A stretch of DNA of 11,846 nt from Auxenochlorella pyrenoidosa. Taxonomy: Eukaryota > Chlorophyta > Trebouxiophyceae > Chlorellales > Chlorellaceae. The position numbers were made by a program, and so were the translations under genes. The stretch lies in NCBI GenBank assembly GCA_001430745.1, contig KQ481993.1, positions 422,021 to 433,866 of the forward strand. Direction: 5' to 3'. Shown piece after piece: positions 7,801 through 11,846 of this stretch (the first letter of the stretch is position 1; every line of letters begins with the position of its first letter). The notes beneath the pieces are model-generated. The model saw only the letters and a program-made list of their open reading frames with translations, was not told where the DNA came from and searched no databases.

Positions 7801-10800
7801 CAGCGCCAGGGCCGCTGTGAGGAGCTGAAGCCCAGCCCCTGCACCTCTGGCCGGAAGGTGGGCGGCAGCGCCAGCTGGACAAACAGCTCCTGGGCCCGCG
7901 CCGCACTGTCAACCTCCACCACCGCCGTCAGGTTGTCGCCCGCCACCGCCGCCTGCAAGCGGAAACGGCTGCTCGTGCGGTCAAGGCCTGAGGGCTACCT
8001 GACCGCCAGGCTGAGCCTTTGTACCCCCCCAGCCCACGCCAACGCAGGCGCTTGGGTGGCCGCGCAGCGCCGCGCCTCCCACGGCGCCTGAGGGGGGGAG
8101 GGAACCGCACGCAAGGGAACCGCACGCCTCCGTGCACGTCCGAGAGGGGGAGGAAGCCACCCCGCGGGCGATTCCCGGCCAGCTCGCCTGCACTGCCGCC
8201 GCGGTGGCTGCCCCCAGCAGCTCCTGGTACTTGGACCTGCTGGCCATCAGCACCTCCTTGATGGCCACGGTGTGGTAGCCGCAGTGGTCTGCCCCGGGGG
8301 GGGAGGCGGGGCATCCAGGTGCTTAGGGCTGAGGGCTCGAGGTGCAGCCAAGAGAGGGGCTTGTTGTAAGCATGCCCCCGCAGACCTGCCCCATGGCCAC
8401 ACGCAGCGCTGCACAGAGCGCTTGCGGGCTGGGCAGCGCGGCCGCCGCCCCCCCCCCCCCCCCGCTCACCCAGCGCCAGGCAGACGAGCAGCAGGAAGTC
8501 CTTGACGGTGAGCATGGCAGCCGCGGCGGTGGCGCCGCGGAACGCAGGCTCCAGCACAGCCTTCAGGGCCGCCACCGCGGCGTCCCAGGCGGCGTCCACC
8601 TGGCAGCAACACGTGGGGGAGAGGGAGTGGGGGTGGCGGGTGGGTGGGGAGTGGGGGGAACCACAGGCATCCGCCTGTGTGCACGAGGCGTGCGTTGGCT
8701 AGGCAGTTCCCAAAAGCATAGCTGGCAGCGAGGCCCGGCGGAACTCGGGTGCGCCCCGCACCTGCGCCACAATGTCCAGGTGGCCCTCCGCCCCCGCCGC
8801 GCCCGCCCAGCCCGCTGTGCGGGCCACGGCATCCTCCACCAGGAAGTAGCCCACCTGCGAGGCGGAGCGGCGGGCGCGCCGCAAGATCGGCAAGCTGCGC
8901 ACGATGTGGCAAGCATGTGACAGGCGGCAGAGGCTTCGGCTCAACGGGGCGGGGCTGAGCCGCGTGCGGCGTGCAGCAACCCGCCCGCCGCGGGCGTACG
9001 CGCTGCTCGGGGTGCGCCCGTGGCATGGCGCCTGCTCACCAGCTGCGTCTTTCCCTTTATTTTTTTGCCCTGTCCCTCACCAGCTGCGTCAGGTAGGCCT
9101 GGTAGTGCTCCAAAAAGTCGCCGCTCAGCGTGAGGTCGGTGGCCAGCTGCACACGGGGGCAGGCAACAACAAGGCGGCAAGAAGGACGTGAGATGACGCG
9201 CACCTCAGGGCGCAGGCATGCAAAACTTGGGAGGCAGACAGAGACACGCCCCGCATGCACGCGACAAGACCGTCTGCCGCAGGCTGCACAACTTGAGCCG
9301 CCAGCAGAGCAGGGAGGACCCAGGCCTTGGCCCAGCTCTTGCCGCCCCGGCTGTCCGCACCGCGCGCCGGTGACCTCGCATGCGGGAGCTGCGCTTTTCA
9401 CCAGCCCCCGCCCCTGGACTCTTTTGTATCCCAGGCGCCCCCACCTGCTGCCGCCGGTTCTGTGTGTAATACTCGGTGAACCGTGGCAGGCGGCCCAGGC
9501 AGGCGTGGATGTGCAGGCAGCGATGCAGGGGCGCCATGTCCACGCTGTCCAGCAGGTCGCCTGCAGGGGGAGGGAGGGGAGACGGGCGGGCACCATCCAA
9601 AGCTCACACACCTCCACACTGCCGGAGGCTCTGCCATTGGATTGGCAAAGATACCTGGGGTATCCGGCCTCCGGTGGGCATCGCGCCGGCACGACAGGCC
9701 GGTGCAGCGCGCGTCGGCGGCACAGGCACACACCTGTCATGGCAAGCGTCTCTGCCCTGGTCAGCCCGCGGGCCTGCGCCGGCCGTGGCGTCTGCAAGGC
9801 CCCCCCTGCTGCAGCTGTTGCTCTGCTGGCAGAGGCAGCGCTGCGAGGAGAGTCGGCGGGGGAACCTGCTGCCGTCGCTGCTGCCGCCGCCGCTGCCCGC
9901 GTGGGCGAGCTGGCTGCCTGTCGTGTTGCCCGGAAGGAAGCCGTGCGGGCGGCGCCGAGGGTGTCTGCACCCGGCGCGCCTGCGCCCCTGAGGGGGGACG
10001 CGGCGGGTGCTGCTGGGGCGGCAGGCGTGCCCACAGCGTGCGGCACCTCCAGCGGGGTGGGCGGCGCCGCCTCGGCCACGCCGGGGGCCTGCAGGGACTG
10101 GGCCACCAGGCGCCCCGCAGCCCGCAGGTCTGCCGCGCCCTCCAGCCGCGGCAGCAGCAGCTTGCGCTGCCGCGCCAGCTGCTCCTCCTGCTGCCGCTCC
10201 GCGGCGGCCCAGCGCACGGCGCGCAGGCCAATGGTACGCGCCTGCGCCCGCACGCTGGTCAGCCAGTTGTGAAAGTCGGCAATCGCCCGCTGCTCCAGGA
10301 CCGCCGTCAGCTCGGCCACTCGCCCCCGAAGGAAGCTAGCGAGGGGGCCGAGCTGCGCCCGGCCGCCACCGCCGCTGCCTGGGCGGTGCGCCGTCGCCGC
10401 CCTTCCTGGTGTGCCGCCTGCTGCTGCGCCGGTGGGTGCACCCAAAATGCCTGCCTTGTGCGGTGTGCCCTCCCGACTGGCTGCTGCAGAGCCTGCCGAG
10501 GCTGCAGGCCCAGGCGGCCACGCGGCAGCGCCGCCTGGCAGCGCGCCGGTGGCGCTGTCGCCGCCGGTCCCCTGCAGCAGCGCCCCATGGTCCCGCTGTA
10601 TCGCCTCCAGCACTGTGTACGCCTTGTACAGCTGCTTGGCCTCGATGAGCTGCGCCGCCCTGGCACACAGCTGCAGCACCTGCAGCGCGCTGCCGACCAC
10701 CTGCACGAACACCAAGCACGGTGTGGGATGCTGAGGGATTGGCATGCATAGGCATGAACAGCTGAGCTGCACACAGTGTGAGAGTCGTTTGCAGCCTGCC

Positions 10801-11740
10801 GCAACACAGCAGTGTGCCAGCCCAGCAGAGCACTGCCCTGTCGTCTGCACCTGCCGCGCCTCCGCCACACTCTGCTGCAGCGCCACAGCCTCTTGCACCT
10901 CTTCCAAACGTCCAGCGAAAGAGGTGCCGGCGGCCTGCAGAGCATCAGCCGGGCTGGTGGGTCAGCGCATTGCCTGCCTGGCAGCAGCAGGCAGAAGGGC
11001 TGAGGGCAGGGAGCTATGCGCACCCCTTGCAGCAGCACAGATGGCTAGGAGCAGAAGGTGGCTTGCCTGCAGTGTTGCGTTGTTGGCCAGCAGCTGCTTG
11101 CGCAGGTCTGCTGCCTGCCGCTGCATCGCCCCGAGCTCGTGCATGGCCCCTGCTATCTCGGCAGCATTGGACCTGGCAGCAGCACAGGGCACATCGGCCA
11201 GCGGGCAGGCAAGTGAGTGAGTGTATGTAGCATTTGATTCCAATCCACAGTGCACGCTGCTCAACAACATCTCAGGCCATGATGACAGGCAAGCACCCCT
11301 CAAGCCAGCTCTTCACGCAGCCCTTCACAAACACGCAGGCAATACAAAGGGGGCCGCGCTCGCTGGTACGTTGCAAACTCCCCGTGCTGCAGCCTATCAG
11401 CGCGCGCAACCCCACACCTGCAGATCTGCGCGATCTCCGCCTCCTTGTCCTCCGCCACCTCGCCCAGCAGCTCCAGCACTCGCTCCAGCACCGAGCCAGC
11501 CGGCACGGCATCGCTGTCCCGCGTGGTTGCCGACTCGCCGCCGTCGGCGCGCCCCGGCGGCGCCGGCAGCGGCGGCGTGGGCGGCGCGCCAGCACCCGCC
11601 TCGCCGGCCTCCACCTCGAACACAGCCTTGACCAGGGGCCCCACGTCGTGGCTCTCAATGGCTGACTCCACAAGGTCTCGCAGGTGCTCCAGGCTGGCAC
11701 CCGGCGCAGCCGCTGCCAGGGCCGGCCGGGCCACGCTCAT
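4843..11740 (-). CDS. SEC15: Exocyst complex subunit SEC15, 17 exons, complete
   Basis: Exocyst subunit that tethers secretory vesicles to the plasma membrane; in characterised relatives it binds a Rab GTPase (Sec4/Rab8/Rab11 class) and Sec10. Proposed exons, in transcript order: 11740-11418, 11172-11067, 10934-10851, 10700-9734, 9560-9445, 9146-9081, 8854-8762, 8599-8470, 8288-8188, 7952-7845, 7671-7578, 7368-6527, 6285-6177, 6037-5974, 5760-5674, 5320-5164, 5004-4843 (TGA). Phases agree at every junction, giving about 1202 aa. Family-like blocks in order: DVGPLVKAVFE and KEAEIAQIC (exon 1), QLLANNATLQ, YKAYTVLEAIQ, ADFHNWLTSVRAQA, LHIHACLGRLPRFTEYY, VGYFLVEDAVARTAG, SRSKYQELL, KRPPFKAPFTPMVP, SYIEELIMYLK, LDLRRLCLVLDKYRELD and RFISRKTVDRVLREL. 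The start at 11740 sits in GCAGCCATGA; an in-frame ATG at 11815 would add 25 unconserved residues. The donors of exons 9 and 10 are uncertain. The family assignment is firm. Confidence 0.9.
5096..5163 (-). repeat. G-rich intron 16 segment of SEC15
   Basis: The plus strand is almost entirely C with a few A/T (runs of 6 to 12 C). The transcript is therefore G-rich right after the GAG|GTGCGG donor at 5164/5163. The same layout, donor then G-runs, is seen in intron 8 and in intron 5 of the downstream gene, so G-rich 5' intron ends are a local habit. Confidence 0.7.
6054..6085 (+). repeat. GGGGT pentamer repeat, G-quadruplex-prone, in SEC15 intron 13
   Basis: Six GGGT/GGGGT-type units run in a row on the plus strand. 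In the minus-strand transcript they form a CCCCA pyrimidine tract directly upstream of the exon 14 acceptor at 6038, so the repeat probably serves as the polypyrimidine tract. The non-template (minus) strand is C-rich, so a DNA G-quadruplex would form on the template strand of this gene. Confidence 0.75.
6286..6526 (-). other. GC-AG intron (SEC15 intron 12)
   Basis: The exon ends ATGTACTTGAAG and the intron begins GCAAGC; the acceptor is GCATGCAG before GAGGTGGCC. The joined product reads EELIMYLK-EVASVVARM, which continues the conserved helix seen in plant SEC15 (VVIYLETV...) without gap. The next GT dinucleotides downstream lie far past the conserved block. This is the second AG|GCAAGC donor in the gene. 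Confidence 0.78.
6692..7141 (-). repeat. Low-complexity insert in SEC15 exon 12 (poly-Ala, RS/SP-rich, poly-Gln)
   Basis: About 150 residues (806-955) interrupt the conserved C-terminal domain between the LDDFALAQARGE block and the ALAVQAVAARAAELL helix. In order: eleven alanines (7088-7120), an Arg/Ser stretch GSRSPSPGKRSRSRSP (7040-7087), a Ser/Pro/Gly stretch, a glutamine tract QQNASQQQQKQQQQ (6809-6850, CAG/CTG microsatellite DNA), then Ser/Ala/Thr-rich sequence. The whole stretch is open in frame and surface-loop-like. Plant SEC15 lacks it. Confidence 0.75.
7672..7844 (-). other. SEC15 intron 10 with alternative donors and GCAGGCA-type short repeats
   Basis: The acceptor at 7672 (CTGCGCAG before GATGCC) leads into KRPPFKAPFTP and is well supported. 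Two phase-0 donors fit: GAG|GTGCAG after 7845, which I chose for its better consensus, and TGC|GTGCTG after 7800, which would add 15 residues starting VQGLGFSSS. Bases 7725-7790 consist of loosely repeated GCAGGCA/GCAAGCAGCA words, a simple-sequence drift with no coding sign. Confidence 0.5.
7953..8187 (-). other. SEC15 intron 9, donor uncertain (GC or GT)
   Basis: The acceptor at 7953 (CTTGCAG before GCGGCGGTG) is clear. Three phase-0 donors are possible: CAG|GCGAGC at 8188/8187, GCA|GTGCAG at 8194/8193, and a weak GTGGCT further in near 8170. The GC choice keeps AAAVQ-AAVAGDN, close to the length of the plant protein. The GT choice drops two residues. Both keep the frame. Confidence 0.45.
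8448..8463 (-). repeat. G16 run next to the intron 8 donor of SEC15
   Basis: Sixteen C on the plus strand read as G16 in the transcript, beginning immediately after the donor hexamer GTGAGC (8469-8464). The homopolymer may vary in length between strains and is also a likely sequencing-error site. Being wholly intronic, a length change would not alter the protein frame. Confidence 0.85.
9760..10135 (-). repeat. Ala/Pro/Ser-rich linker in SEC15 exon 4
   Basis: Residues about 361-485 lie between the conserved ADFHNWLTSVRAQA / AAAERQQEEQLARQRK block and the GDLLDSVDMAPLHRCLH block. They are rich in Ala, Pro, Ser, Thr and Gly, with SP and TP dipeptides (SPLRGAG, SSPTRAA, SPADSPRS) that could be proline-directed kinase sites. 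A second, shorter linker of about 75 residues (215-288) lies upstream in the same exon. Both are probably disordered. Confidence 0.7.
10935..11066 (-). other. GC-AG intron (SEC15 intron 2)
   Basis: The exon ends ACACTGCAG and the intron begins GCAAGC; the acceptor is CTCTGCAG before GCCGCCGG. Joining gives ATLQ-AAGTSF...RLEEVQEA, which aligns without a gap to the plant SEC15 segment as I remember it (Leu-Gln followed by a Leu-Glu-Glu-Leu helix). No GT near the end of the conserved block gives a comparable joint. GCAAG after AG matches the usual consensus of the rare GC donor class. Confidence 0.75.
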
Positions 11741-11846
11741 GGCTGCTACACCCCAGCAGGCTGCAGGATCAGTGGGAATAGCGGGTGGGGCGAAAAGGGG
11801 TCGACCAGGGTGCAAGGCGCAGCTGCGCCGCCAGTTGAGCTCCCGC
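11741..11846 (-). promoter_or_regulatory. SEC15 5' UTR / proximal upstream sequence
   Basis: The 106 bases before the SEC15 ATG show no TATA box. The context just before the ATG, GCAGCC, has the purine at -3 favoured by eukaryotic starts. An in-frame ATG at 11815 has no stop before 11740, so an N-terminal extension cannot be excluded. The window ends before any clear promoter. Confidence 0.35.

Noticed and set aside
9130..10751. Plus-strand open frames opposite the SEC15 middle exons
   Set aside because: Mirror frames of the Ala/Pro-rich exon 4; composition follows the coding strand and no protein family is recognisable.

Overview
The window looks like nuclear DNA of a GC-rich green alga. 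Reading frames are broken by many short introns (71 to 420 bp) with polypyrimidine-CAG acceptors. G- and C-runs are frequent, and one gene carries an algal-style Ser-Pro-Pro-Pro wall-protein tail. A Chlorella-like trebouxiophyte is my best guess, but a volvocalean alga cannot be excluded. There are no bacterial operons, tRNAs, rRNAs, CRISPR arrays or recognisable transposons.

Two spliced genes fill the window, both on the minus strand and head to tail. (1) Bases 11740 to 4843 hold a complete SEC15 gene, an exocyst subunit. I reconstructed 17 exons with consistent phase (3609 nt, about 1202 aa). Family blocks occur in the expected order from the N-terminal DVGPLV segment to the C-terminal FISRK...LREL helix. 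Two large low-complexity inserts make it much longer than plant SEC15 (roughly 800 aa). Two introns, and perhaps a third, start with GC rather than GT. (2) Bases 4271 to 573 hold a secreted glycoprotein gene that I cannot assign to a named family. It has nine exons (2271 nt, about 756 aa): a signal peptide, a globular ectodomain with four N-glycosylation sequons and a His/Cys cluster, a Pro-rich extensin-like spacer, and a six-cysteine C-terminus with cystine-knot spacing.

The 571 bp between the genes hold the SEC15 3' end and the upstream region of the secreted protein gene. Bases 1 to 572 lie past its stop. They contain a C-rich edge, a possible plus-strand splice acceptor from an unseen neighbour, and a perfect 16-bp palindrome. 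The genes relate only loosely: SEC15 acts in tethering secretory vesicles, and the other product is the kind of cargo such vesicles carry. Adjacency alone does not show co-function.

Exon models were made by eye from splice consensus, phase and remembered family conservation. The least certain junctions are the donors of SEC15 introns 9 and 10 and a possible cassette exon in intron 5 of the secreted protein gene.
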